This document shows, piece by piece, positions 23,500 to 34,877 of a DNA stretch of 64,000 nt (position 1 is the first letter of the stretch; each line of letters starts with the position of its first letter). Both the position numbers and the translations under genes were made by a program. The notes beneath the pieces were generated by a model that worked only from the letters and a program-made list of their open reading frames with translations, was not told the origin of the DNA and searched no databases. The DNA lies in contig JAKSZP010006619.1 of NCBI GenBank assembly GCA_022478985.1, forward strand, positions 62,001 through 126,000, written 5' to 3'. This DNA is from Massospora cicadina. Taxonomy: Eukaryota > Entomophthoromycota > Entomophthoromycetes > Entomophthorales > Entomophthoraceae.

Positions 23500-26400
23500 C
23501 AGGATCCATTCTCTGGCTTCAGGTGGAGGAAAGTCTTGGTACCAACCTTGGTGACCCCTCCCCCCTGACGGGGTCATATTTGTACTCCCAAGTTGTTTTA
23601 CCTTTGCAGTGATGACATTGAGCCATTGTGTGGCCAGTCTGGTAACAGAACTGGCACACTTGTTTGGCATCTTCTTGTTTGATGTATACTACCCTGTTTA
23701 GGCCATGTAGGCGGATGAATTGGGGCAAGCTATTTTGTTCAGTTTCATCCAGGGTGCTAGTTCATAAAGCGCTTCCACTGTCTGGGTGGTGAAGGCACTT
23801 CACGATGTAATTGCCACTGGCTTGCCAAAATTCACATACTTCCCCATAGTACAATAATATGGTCCAGATTGCTTCATGCACCTACTACCATTCACAATCG
23901 GTCAGAAGGTTCTAGAAGGTTACTCACCTTGCTGTTTGGTTGGCGTATATGGTCAGTTCCGTTAACAGATGAATCCCATTGTATTTGATGCCAATTTCGA
24001 GGAGTTTCTTGTGGTCCAATTCACCTGGAATTGCTATATTGATATACCCTCATTTGGGTACCCAGTGGTGATTAAAGTCCCCTCCTGCTAGGACTTCGTC
24101 AAGTTCCTGATAAATTGACATTATCAGGTCAGACCATTCCTCCTCCTCCGCTAGCTGCAGGTGGATTTGGATAGCATCCTTTACTTACAATTTCAGCGCC
24201 TGGAGGTCTGTAAAGCCCCCATTGATCAACTGGCAGATGTACTCGATGTGGCTTCTGGCTCCATTTTAGGTGTTGTCATCAGTATGTGCTGCTGCTGCGC
24301 TGTAGGACTTGGTTTTTGCGCTTGGTTTGGGCACTTCGGCGGGGGTCTTCCCCTTCAAAATCCAGCTTACCAATTCATCAAGGCTGAATCCCCAATTGAG
24401 AGATGCTTCAATTTGATTAATGCTGATACCACGGCAACTGATACTTTTAGCCATTTGCACTCCGATTTTGAGGTTTTACCACTTGAGAGCATCCATCAGC
24501 AATAAACCCAGCAGGTACCACTTGAGGGCAGATTCCGGGCTGCACGTTGGGTGTAGGTATTTTTGAGGACCTCCAGCATAACTGAGCTACATTGGCACCA
24601 GTCCCTTACTGTGACACTATTCCAACCCCCATCTGTAAAAATCTATGCCATGTTAGCTGGAACTCCCGCCTCGCTCTATTGGAAAGCTTCAAAGGGGGTG
24701 AAACCTTCAGCGGCATATGGGGCAGCTAATGTCAGTTCTGGGAAGGATTTTTTCCAATCCTGGATGGTTTTAATGCGGATCCCTGCTTTGAGCCATTCTC
24801 AGCCCAGGTCCGGAGTCATGACTCTTTTCATTGCTATTCTGCCTGTGGTAAAATCTTGTGTTCCATACATGGTTGGGCTGACACTGGGATGAATCCCGCT
24901 GCATCCCAGTCTATGGCTTCAGCAATTGTTGCGGCATTGTGCCAGATTTTCCACGTTTCAATATAAAAGATCAGCTTAAAAAGGGTTTTGTGAATCAGTT
25001 TCATCACTCCCAGATCCGCCCATTCACGTACTAGTTCAATACTGGCTCCCACTCAGAACCAGTATTTCATTTCCATTGGGTTGAATCCATTGGCAGACCA
25101 GTTAATGGCCTCTTCTGGTGACCAATCCCGTAAGGTCCCCACTCCACCATCTTTTCCTTTGTCCAGCCCACCTTAATCAGGTCTGATGCTGTGGCCAGTG
25201 AGATTCTGGTGTATGACCAGTGCAAGGCCTCGGTGGCCTTGAACCTGGCCATAATCCATGGTAGCATTTCCTTTGGGAGAATGTGGTATTATACCATTCC
25301 AGTGCCATGTCCAGTGGAATGGTGTGTCAGGCCCATTTGAGGGCGGTCAAGACATTTGGGAATTGTTTCACATATTTGGCTAATTCTGTTGGGTTGAGGC
25401 CCAAGCTCCTGACAGCTTGAGCGGATCATGCTGTAATAATGGCCTTGTTATACTCCATTGCATTTAAAAGGTCAATGCTGGCATCCATCCAGGCCTTTGC
25501 ATCTGCCAGTTTTAAATCTTCACAAATTGCAGCCTCGATCACCCTGTTCTCCACAGGGATTTTCATCCATTCCAGGGTGTCTTCAGTCTGAACTCATGAT
25601 GCCTTAAAGAGTACCACCATATCAATCAAGATTTGGGTATCAAGCCAGCATTTGGCCGCTCTGGCGGAAAACTTGTGGTCTTGCCACATAGCCACAATGG
25701 CTGGTTTGATATTTTTGGAGACCCAATGAGTCACTGTTGAGTATGGAGACTGGAAGGCCTCCCATTGTTTGACTTCACAGACAGACACGCTGCAATGCGC
25801 TAACATGTCTGTCTGAATTGGGGTATATTTCACTGGGGCCCTGGCCACCAATTTGACCGCTGTTGGGGTTTTTCCCCTTCTGGTAGCACTTTTAGTTTTT
25901 TGCCAACTTTTATTGAGTGTTCAATCCCTCAGATTTGGTCCCCAATATAGCTTCACCCCCATTGGGGTTGGTCCCCAATGGTTCATATTGGTCTGGCGAT
26001 TGACTTTGTGCTAATCTAGCTCCTTCCATCAGCTTAAAATTGTTGGGGGTTTTTTTTTCTGATGGTCCATTCAAATTTGGCCATTGATTCTTTGTTTTGC
26101 TGTTCCCCACTGTCAACACGAATTTGTTGAGGATTGCACCCAATGATGCATCAGGGATCATGCCTGACAATTTGTTAATTTTGCCAGATTGAGTTTGTTT
26201 AGTGACCATTCTCCCCCCTCCACCAACTGGGCCTTGTAAGAACTGGTGCCCAACATCTCCTTTACTCAATTACTCTGAGCAAATTTGGTAAGTTTCTCTA
26301 TATTGGCAGAAAACTTTTTATGTCATTGCCCTGTTGGTTTGGGTGGCTGATTTTTGTTTATCAAATCTGAGTCAGTCTTTGATCCAACCAATACTTCATC

Positions 26401-26650
26401 CAGATTTTTTGTCTTTTCTAAAAAAATTGTTTTACCCTGTGAGGCCCTGACCCCCTCTACTGATTGAGGTTTGGTGGGGAATATCCCTGACACCGCTGTT
26501 CTTGGCGTTAGTCCTCGCTCCCTGAGGGTAACTCCTGTCATCTGGTTGTCAGCAGACACTGATCCTGGGGATTTGGCCCCATTATCTGCACTTGTCATAA
26601 GGGCTCCACGGCCCTTTGACGCATTCATGCATTTCATTGTCATTCATGCC
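23500..26650 (-). pseudogene. LINE ORF1 with zinc knuckle and short W/G/P repeats
   Basis: The frame runs from about 26643 (MTMKCMNASKGRG) to 23519. The N-terminal ~230 codons are low-complexity and polar. The middle (25850-24250) is helical with recurring short units of the form A..W...GF.P..A, for example SPEEAINWSANGFNPMEM near 25110, AEAIDWDAAGFIP near 24900 and AEGFTPFEAF near 24700. The C-terminal part has a CCHC knuckle, CQFCYQTGHTMAQC, near 23665-23624, expected for nucleic-acid binding. The total of ~1000 codons is long for an ORF1. Several stops are present. Confidence 0.62.
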
Positions 26651-27340
26651 ACCAAATCATTATTTGACGTGCATGGGTTGTTAAGGCCTTCCCCGTTATT
26701 AGTTGTATGGGGTCATGGACCAGCGGGAAGTCCATTGGATGGTACATCCATCTTGGCGTCCTTCATTATTATATAATATCAGTGCAAGCAAGCCATCAAT
26801 TTCTATGTGCTTTGCACAGATGGGCAGATTGACTTCTCTACGCTTGGGTGGTTTGCCATGGGGTACTGCTCTATAGTTGCAGTATTCACTGGCAGGCGGA
26901 TATGCTTTTATATACTTGGTCTTGTCACTTTTAAATTAAAAGTGATGTTTGCGAGAGAAAAAGAGAGCTGATTATGCTAGAGGGGGTATTTGTAAATTTG
27001 ATTAGGTTTATGATTTATTTTTGATTTGGATTTACTTGCTAACTAGCAAAATGACCACTAACCATCTAACAAAATCATTTAAATATTGTATCATTTGAAT
27101 ATCTAACTGCTCAGCTGTAACATCATACCAATTACCATCAAAAACATATAAGATTTCACTTGTTATATAAAACTTTTTATTTTACTATGAAAATATTAAT
27201 TATAAAATTCATAAACCTTCTCCATAAAAAAATACTTATATGTGCCAACTTTCATGGTGATTGGTCAAATGGTTTTTGAGTCTATAAAACACAGACAGAC
27301 AAACAGATATATATATCAACATCCATTTTTATATATAAGA

Positions 27341-27909
27341 CTAAGTGTGCAGTGGTAATAAAAAAATGAACCCTCTCAATATATGATCATTCAGTATTTA
27401 AACTGTATCAAGGGTCAAAGGGAATTCAATGGTAGGTCAGAATAGCTTGGTATGGTCCAAAATTAGGAAATATGTAAATTCAACCTATTGAAGCTTGGAA
27501 AACTCAATATATTTTGGTTGAATAATGGATGGGGAGTTAGTGTTAGGCAAGTTTTACCCATGGGGTAACAATTTAATATTTTAACCAAACCCATCTTTAG
27601 AAAATTATTGCAGCTTAAGGGCCCCTGCCACACCTATAAAAGGGGTGGGCCTCGCTTAGGTATTGGTCTATACTAGATGTGATAAGGTGGGGAGGGACCT
27701 CAGAAGAGCTTCCTTGATTCCGCCAATGAGTTGGAATATTCCAGCTACCAAAACTCAAACTATTTGGCCTAGTTTTAGTTATATCTATAGAATTAATGCC
27801 CCAATTCAATGGATTCCACCGCAAATTGGCCAGGGTCTTTTGCCCAATTTTACAATCATCTTCATCCATAATGCTCTTACCACAATATCATTCTTGCAAT
27901 TGTCCAACT
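27341..27909 (-). repeat. G2 3' LTR, proximal part
   Basis: This continues the LTR split at 17966 and aligns with 34310-34877. Its right end (GTCCAACT) abuts a purine-rich - strand tract (CCCCTTCAAG and GGGGGAGTAAAGG around 27912-27945), the probable polypurine tract. A TATAAAAGG at about 27635 lies on the + strand, opposite to the element's coding direction. Confidence 0.75.
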
Positions 27910-27989
27910 TTACCCCTTCAAGAGAATTAGGGGGAGTAAAGGTGTAAAAACTGACCATGGACCCAGTTGATGATGAATTTAGAAGCAAG

Positions 27990-28900
27990 GGATTTAATGG
28001 AATAGTCATCCCCTTGCTTATATGTGACTATGAATGGTCCCTCCCAGATATTTCTAAGCTTCTCACTCCTAGGAGTGATTCAATGTAATAATACAGTATC
28101 AAGTTGGATATTTAGAAGGATGGTATAGAGGGGCCTAGCTCTCATTTGCAACTTGACCTTCTTTAGTAACAGTCTTTGTGAAGTTAGTCATATCCTCAGA
28201 CTGTAATTGGATAATGTGCTTTGACAGCATTTCAGTGTTGTTCAGGATCAGTCCTGTCAGAGAAGATAGCTTTGGCCAATGTAGCTGGTACCCCATGTTC
28301 TCGCCCATATAAAACATGGAAAGGTACATTTTAAGGATATGATGGTAATACAATAGACCATGAGCGCACTGGGTAAGTAGAGGTTTCAGTGGAGAGGGTC
28401 TGAACTGTCCATTTTCTGAAGTATAAAGACAAGGATTACATTAACTCTTTCTATGACCCCATTGGTGGACGGATTATAGGGGGACAAGAAAAGTTTTTGT
28501 GTCTTCATAAAGGTGGCAAGGAGCTTTACCACTCTAGAAGTGAAGTTTTTTCCATTGTCACAAAGGAGGACCTGAGAGCAACCATACCATATGAAGATAT
28601 ATTGATGCAGAAAGTATCCATGGCTTTTGCAGTATGAGAAGAGACAGCCACAGCTTCTACCCATTTAGTGAAATGATCTAATCCAACCAAGATATATCAA
28701 TTGCCCATAGTAGTCTGAGGGAGTGAACCTACCACATTCAAATTTATGGTGTGGCAGGGTTGTTGGGGCATCATAGGTTGTAATGATAACGGGTCTTGAA
28801 GCTGGATTTCTTTTTGCAGGTCATACAAGCATCCAGAACCTCAGACATAGTCTCCATGATGCCCTCCTAATAATACCGCTCTTTAACCCACCCATATAGA
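27990..28900 (-). pseudogene. pol: G2 integrase
   Basis: In 28664-28386 the motif LLCDNGKNFTSRVVK gives the second catalytic aspartate, and SPYNPSTNGVIERVN the catalytic glutamate. The C-terminal segment (28353-28135) has MGENMGYQLHWPKLSS and MLSKHIIQLQSED, as in the GPY/F-less integrase tail of this clade. The upstream zinc region near 28830-28900 is degraded. It would insert element cDNA into the host genome. Confidence 0.72.
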
Positions 28901-29044
28901 TTTTGGGCTCCACCATGGTCCATGATAGTGTGAGACTCCATAATCACAGCTACTCGCTTGGTTGGCCAGAGATAGGGCAACCAGTTTACTCCTACTTTTT
29001 GTATAGCTTCCCACTCTCCACCTTGATGTTTCAGAAGTGCCATT

Positions 29045-30450
29045 CTAGCATCTTTTATACTGGCTCATCTTCATCAACCCATGCTCAGGATTTATGAGGA
29101 GGTCATGCAACCTCTCTGCTTCTCTATTGTCAAGGTGTATTACAGGAAGCTGTATTAAACTATCAACGTTCATATGACATATTCCAGATTGATGCTCAAT
29201 GGTCATATTGTAGTGCTGGAGCTTTAGAGCCCAGTGAGCTAACCGCCCATTGGGTTCTTCATATTTTGTAACCACTTTAGGGAGACGTGGTCAATGATCA
29301 CTTTAAATAAGGTCCCATATAAGAAAAGGCAATAATATCTGACAGCAAGCAAGATGGAAAATCACTCCTTTTCAGTGACACTGTAGTTGCGCTCAGCTTT
29401 TGAGAGCATCTTACTGAAATATGAAACAGGATGATTGACTCCATTTTCATACAGTTGAGCCAAAATTACTCCAACATCATAGTCAGAGGCATCCATTAAT
29501 AACATGAAAGGCTTGTCATAGTCAAGATGACAGAGTATGGGCCTTTTTTGCAACAGTTCCTTCAGGGTCTCAAATGCAGCCTTTTGTTTAGCACTCCAAT
29601 AAAAGGAGGTGTCCTTAGCTAAGAGATGTATGAGGGGTTCACTAAGCTGAGCAAACTTGGGAATGAACTGATGGTAATACCCCATCATGCCCAAGAATAC
29701 CTGAATGTCATAAAGGGTTTTGGGTGCGGTAATCTTAGATATTGCTTCAACTTTATCTTGTAGAGAATTTATCCTATCTTTTAAGATGGAGTGCTCAAGA
29801 AAATCCAGCTTTTTCTGAAAAAAGTGCATTTAGATGGCTTCATCTTCACGTTGGCTGCCCACAAGCGTTGAAACACCTCCTTTAAGTGCATGAGATGATT
29901 GTTGAACGTTTTGGAGAAAACTGTGATGTCATCAAGGTAGACAATCACACAGCTCAGCTTGAGATCCTGGAGAATTTAATTATTACCCACTGAATTTAGC
30001 AGGTGCATTACATAACCCATGAGGTAGCCAAGTGGGTTGAAACAAACCCTCACTACAGATAAGGGCGCACTTCTGATCCTGTGGAGAAAGATACATCTGC
30101 CAATACCCTCTAGCCAAGTCCATGGCGGAAAAGTATTTAGACCCAGAGAGTTGTGCCAGAGCGTCATCAATGCGGGAGATATGATAACTGTCCTTCTTGG
30201 TAAGATTGCTCAGTTTGCAGTAGTCCATAGCTACCTTATGACCTCCATTTTCCTTCTTTATGAATAGGAGCAGGGATGATCAAGGGTTTTGGGAAGGAAC
30301 CAATGACCCAGCATCCAGAAGCTGTTTGAGCTCCGTCTGCATATGTAGCTCCTCAACTTTGGGTTTGTGATAGGGTTTGGAGTGAAGGGTGAGCATCCCC
30401 AACATCAATGGTATGAGCTCAACCTTCCATGTGACCATAGTCAGTGTCAG
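29045..30450 (-). pseudogene. pol: G2 reverse transcriptase and RNase H
   Basis: RT: MDYCKLSNLTKKDSYHISRI (30228), YFSAMDLARGYWQMYL (motif A), LPHGLCNAPAKF (motif B) and VIVYLDDITVF at about 29950-29918 with an intact YLDD. The thumb and RNase H (29829-29362) contain IQVFLGMMGYYHQFIPKFA, LLMDASDYDVGVILAQL (catalytic D of RNase H) and AERNYSVTEKE. The end of RNase H (29275-29045) has HQSGICHMNVDSL. Shifts near 29980 and 29330 break it, but the catalytic centres look intact. Confidence 0.83.
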
Positions 30451-31371
30451 AGGTTAGAAGATATCACTATAGGACTCCAGTAAGGTGTAGATTTTGTCAA
30501 GCTCATCTGTGGTTAGTTTTACAGAAATATGAACAGTAGGAAGAGTGTGTAGTGATTGGTTTGCAGGTAAGTCCATATCAGCTATAAACCCAATACAGTG
30601 AACTTGTTTTATTTCTGCAAGTAGAATCAGCATGCCTCTTCTGATCTCTTGATGCTTTTTCACAACCATATCCTTCTTGGTGAGATTCCCTAGAAGAAGT
30701 TTGATAGGTCATTGATAGAAAGGGTTTAGAACGCTCAGCAAAGCTCTGAGCATCAAAGGACTAACTTCGTCAATGCTAAATAGGTGCAATAAAAAGTTGT
30801 GGTGGATTTGTAGGGTAATCTTAATAACAACTACCCGTTGTTCACCCGCTTTAATTACAACCTCTTCCAAAGCATAGAAAGGTATACCCTCAAGGTTATC
30901 CACTGATGGAGTAAACATTTTTGTATGCTGTTCTGCCGTGGTGTAATGTAGAGATAAGGCGGAAGAGACAAATTAAATGGTGCAAGCATACTCCTTTTTA
31001 TTAAGCTCACCATTTGTCAAAATCAAAGAACCTCATAGTTAGGCAAGGAGAGATAGCCCTGCTTCAAGTTAATAACCCCTTCATATTTGAGCATGAACTG
31101 GGTACCAATGAGTAGATCATAGATATTGTTAGCCAAAGCTAATGCGGGGGCTGAGAGGAGGAGTTTCCTAAATTGGATGGGTAAAGATGAGTAGGCCCTA
31201 ATGGCACAAGTGTTGTTTGGCCCTGCAGTTCCACTCTCAAATATAGTTGAGGTCAGGGTCCAACTTAATTCTTTTCATAAGTTTGGATGACACAACGTTC
31301 ACAGGATACATAGTGTCAAGAATAGCCTTAACCTGCACTCCATTAACAACAACTTAACTTTAACTAAAGTT
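30451..31371 (-). pseudogene. G2 protease and pre-RT linker
   Basis: Near 31345-31260 the reading VKAILDTMYPVNVVSSKLMK aligns with G1 VDSGAPINIVSTKLVK, so this is the aspartic protease, with the active-site DSGA changed to DTMY. The pre-RT part (30918-30454) contains GEQRVVVIKITLQIHHN and TDELDKIYTLLESYSDIF; the latter is the usual helix just before RT. Loss of the DSG motif means the protease is dead. Confidence 0.65.
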
Positions 31372-32189
31372 TCACCCAAATTGGGAGAAAAAGCAAGTAC
31401 TTTCTTCAGCCAAAGAGTAGAAGCAAGGTTTGGCAGTTTCAGGGAATTTATTTTGGATAGACCGCAGTATATACACACTCTGAGTGGGCTGGATCATTGT
31501 GGCAATGAGCTGTTCAGCGTCACTGGAGGTATCAATAACCTCCAGGCCTCTCAACATCTGATAAAGATATGTTTGGCAAGGTATCCAAGCCACAACCACT
31601 CTTTTCAGGTTTAATTGGTTGTGTACCTCCACTTCACCTGGAGCTCCTAAAACATAATAACCAACATCTTTTCCACCCCCTTCAGATTTGTCATCAGAGG
31701 ATCTATCAATGCATGTTAGGGAGCCTATAGGATGTGAGGTAGGTTCAGGCTTTCCCCTATGGGATGATAGGTCCTGTGGTTGCTCCTCCATCTTATTAAC
31801 GCTTGGGGGAGACATTGGAATTTTCACAGCTTGATTCTTGACCTTCAACGCAGGGGTTTGGGGCTGCCTTATGGAGACAGGTTTCATACTAGAGGTAGCT
31901 AGAATAGAGGTTGGGGGGAGATAGCATTGTGGATGTGGATGCTTTAACTATGCCAGCTGTGGATCAATCAGTAGTGGTAGCTTTTGGGAAACAGGCAGCT
32001 TAGCTTTTTTGACCTAGTCATTTAACACATTGTTGGTGGAGGCGAGTGGCATCTGAGAGAGGGGTTTAGGACTAAGAGCAGGCTTTTGAACCACTTGGGA
32101 AAGCTGCTCTGAAGAAAAGATAAGCAAGGCAGAGGGATGACTGCTTTCCCCAGCTGAGCTTTTTGAGCTGAAGGTGAAGGGGAGCACTG
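31372..32189 (-). pseudogene. gag: G2 gag, C-terminal part
   Basis: Open - strand blocks 31887-31372 and 32235-32014 are rich in proline, serine and lysine, fitting the spacer after capsid. No CCHC knuckle could be found. The upstream boundary at 32190 is the start of solo LTR L2, after which gag resumes at 33302. Confidence 0.5.
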
Positions 32190-33296
32190 TGTCAGATGCT
32201 GGTGGTTGAATCAAAAATAAACCTTTGACAACCATTAGATTGGGCTGATTATCCTTTCAATGATTGAGCTAACACCTATACTCTCACCTCAAAGCCTATT
32301 GCAATTACATGGATCAGGCCTAATATCTCAACTTAAATTCAATCAAGTACTCTATCAATAAGCTCAGGCTGAATATGCTTGCACATTATGGCTGACTATC
32401 TATGCATCAAATATCAGCAATTGGTCCTGATTATTGGAAACAATATCAAATATCTAGTATACAAAATCATTTGGAACCAACCTGAAGTTAATGTTTAAAA
32501 GTCCCACGGACCATCAGATGAATGAAAAATGTAATCAATTTCCTGCCTTAGGGTGAAATTCATATGTTAATCCATGTAATTGGCATGATAGCACTTGCAC
32601 ATGAACTGCCCAAAAGGGAGTACCTAGTGCTATTGAGAGAGAGGCCTGCCAACATCCCAATTAGTAGTACATCATCTACTTTAATTGATGCCAAAATTTC
32701 ACAGAAGGTGTATTTTGTCAGCAGTATAGCAAAACTCAAATTAAGAAGATCCTAGAACAATTTTACATGTTTTTATTGCGATTTTTGTCCCTGAAATCCT
32801 CCCAATTTTGAGAGTATTTTGCCACCAATAAACATAATAATAGTTCTCAGTCATATCAGTTTAAGGGTCAAACTGAGGTGGTAAAATATATGTTGAAATT
32901 GCATGCTCAAATGTGGCCAAGAGATGCCCTAGAGGTATAAATACTGGCATCTGGCTTAATGACCAAGGATCAAATAAATACCTTCTAATAAAAGATATTC
33001 TATTTTATCTCTTTCCCAGTTTTCTCATCTAAATCTTTTCTTTGGAGAAGTGTTGAAAAGCTGAAAGGACTGAATCCCCAGTTTGTATCAAAACCTGCTT
33101 AGAAGAAGTTTCCAATTACATTGGAAAATTAAGCCCAAATTCAACCAAAAGAGTCAGGGCTATTCAAATATGCCTAGTGAGTTTCTGAATGGTGAGAATA
33201 CAAGCCACTGGCAATATCAAGGATCAATCTATGGAACTTTGTCTGATTAAGCATGCAGGATAATAATTATCAAGGTAGCAAAACCCAGACTTTACA
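32190..33296 (+). repeat. Solo LTR L2, nested in G2 gag
   Basis: It begins TGTCAGATGCTGG and ends GACTTTACA, flanked by CACTG (32185-32189) and CATTG (33297-33301), a 5-bp duplication with one change. It aligns along its whole length with the split L2 copy 43791-44501 plus 50524-51260 (- strand). A TATA-like GAGGTATAAATACTGG at about 32933 is conserved in both, setting the probable orientation. No internal element DNA accompanies either copy. Confidence 0.68.
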
Positions 33297-33301
33297 CATT
33301 G

Positions 33302-34130
33302 CCTCATCACAGCCATTATTTTTGAACTATCCTCACATGTTGGAGGAGCATGTTGGAGGAGCATCTTGTTGCTGCAGCTTAGCGGAAACAGGGTTCCAGA
33401 GAGATATAGCCATTGAAGTGGCTGGAGTGGTTAAAATAGATTCTCTCCTCATAGCTTTTTGCATAAGGTCAATTTTATGAAAATCAGTCACTGTTAGTAG
33501 AGCCTCTTTAATATACCATACTGTTCAGAAGGTGCGTTTAACTGTATAGATATGTATTGTTAAATAGGGATGAGACGCCAAGGCAACCATGATAGCAGCA
33601 ATGGCATCATCTAAAGGTAGCAATTTAGCAAGCAACAGAGGTTGGGCTTGAATATAGAATCACTCTACAAATGAGGGGATTGATTCTCCCTCATGTAGGC
33701 TAAGGCATATAAACGCCTTCTTCTGACTTTGTAAACTCTGTAAGGAGCCAAATTCGTCAATAAGCGCTTTTTTACCTCTGCCCAGTTGTTAAGATTGGCC
33801 ATAGTGGGAACCATGATCTCTTGAGATATACAACTCAAATAGGGGAAAATAAAGTTACTTTTTTTGCTGATCAATAGCTCCTTCCATTGCAGATTCATAT
33901 ACAAAGAGGAAGGATGCAATACTGCCCTCACCTGGGATAAACTTGTCACTGAAAGGGGGTTTGTTTATGATGGAAGCAGCTTCATAAAGGCCTTGGGAGA
34001 GGGACAGCTCAAGCTTTTTGAGTCAGGACAAGGTTTTAGTTGGCTGAAGTTCTAATGCAGTGATTCTAGACTCAGCTGAAGTGGGGAGGTTTTGAGGGTA
34101 AGTTTTCCCACCAAGCTCCATTTTTTAAGA
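33302..34130 (-). pseudogene. gag: G2 gag, N-terminal and capsid part
   Basis: Reading from about 34120 (MELGGKTYPQNLPTS) into a capsid-like region, with AMEGAIDQQKK, NLNNWAEVKKRLLTNLAPYR and LHEGESIPSFVEWFYIQAQP around 33949-33650. This last block parallels SWDWFYQES and DCFYQGA in the G1 and G6 capsid. The region 33650-33302 is more degraded. Confidence 0.65.
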
Positions 34131-34153
34131 AATTTATTGTGGTATACAGGCTG

Positions 34154-34171
34154 CCCCTGTAGTGAGCACCA
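34154..34171 (-). promoter_or_regulatory. Primer-binding site of G2
   Basis: The complement of CCCCTGTAGTGAGCACCA lies 2 nt inside the 5' LTR and is identical over 18 nt to the G1 and G6 sites. Confidence 0.75.
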
Positions 34172-34173
34172 CT

Positions 34174-34877
34174 TGTTGGATTCTATGATAGGATAAGCTC
34201 ACTTGGTGCATTAAAGCCTAAACTCCAACAAAGAGGGAATTAAAACTACTTAAATTAATAAAACTAAGTAGACACTAAAAACTAAAAAGTTGTAGGTTTT
34301 TATAGTTTATTAAGTGTTCAGGGGTAAGTAAAAAATGAACCCTCTCAATATCTGACCATTCAGTATTTAAAATATATCAAGGGAAAAGGGAATTCAATGG
34401 TAAGTCATAATAGCTTGGTATGGTCCAAAATTAGAAAATATATAAATTCAACCTATTAAAGCTTAGAAAAATTGATTTATCTTGGTTGAATAATGGATGG
34501 GGAGTTAGTGTTAGGCAAGATGTACCTGTGCTGTAAAAACTTAATATATTTAAACCAATCCCTTTGAGAAAATTATTGCATCTTGGGGGCCCCCACCACA
34601 CCTATAAAAAGATTGGTCCATGCTGAGGTTTTGGTTTTGAACTAAATGTGATAAGGCATGGAGGGACCTTGAAAGAGCTCTCTTGATTCTGCCAATGAGT
34701 CAGAATATTCTGGCTATCAAAACTCAAACTATTTGGCCAAGTTTTAGTAATATTTATTGAATTATTGCCCCAATTCAACGGATTCTACTGCAAATTGACC
34801 AGGGTCTTTTGCTCAATTTTACAATCATCTTCATCCATAATTTATTCACACAATATCAGACTTGCAATTGTCCAACA
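34174..34877 (-). repeat. G2 5' LTR
   Basis: A 704-bp LTR with TGTTGG...CCAACA terminal inverted repeats. It matches the split 3' LTR at 17834-17966 plus 27341-27909. As in the other copies, a TATAAAAAG at about 34606 is on the + strand, antisense to gag-pol. Confidence 0.83.

Larger units (their letters stand above)
18897..26965 (-). mobile_element. LINE (Tad/L1-like), apparently full length
   Basis: It is flanked by a 16-bp target duplication AGCTGATTATGCTAGA at 18881-18896 and 26966-26981. The - strand order is 5' UTR (26965-26650), a long ORF1 with zinc knuckle, and ORF2 with endonuclease, reverse transcriptase and a C-terminal Cys/His motif, then a 3' end TTTTTATATTAAAA. That order is the one used by Tad1/L1-type LINEs. 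Both ORFs are broken by stops and shifts. The target is the tRNA-like part of a Helitron-type repeat, which can be checked against the uninterrupted copy near 38281-38375. Confidence 0.85.
18341..27340 (-). mobile_element. Helitron-type element split by a LINE
   Basis: The - strand 5' end, TCTTATATATAAAAATGGATG at 27340, and the 3' hairpin at 18353-18372 (degenerate form of CCGTAGCGAAGCACGGG) are the same ends seen at 35534 and at 38248-38264, where the hairpin is followed by CTRR. TC...hairpin-CTRR without target duplication is the Helitron signature. Interior sequence is non-coding (no Rep-helicase), so it is non-autonomous. Removing the LINE at 18897-26965 leaves an element of about 0.9 kb. 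It sits inside the G2 3' LTR. Confidence 0.65.
17834..34877 (-). mobile_element. Ty3/Gypsy retrotransposon G2 with nested insertions
   Basis: The - strand element's 5' LTR is 34174-34877, followed (leftward) by a primer-binding site identical to that of G1. Then come gag (34130-31372, interrupted by solo LTR L2), protease, RT, RNase H and integrase down to about 28000, and a 3' LTR (27909 leftward) split by a Helitron-type element carrying a LINE. Own sequence is about 6.8 kb; nested DNA makes up the rest. No chromodomain was seen. Protein similarity places it nearer to G1/G6 than to G3/G4. Confidence 0.82.

Noticed and set aside
19614..23554. Several long + strand frames (e.g. 22991-23554, 187 codons)
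   Set aside because: They are antisense to the LINE ORFs, whose motifs are on the - strand; no motif on the + strand.
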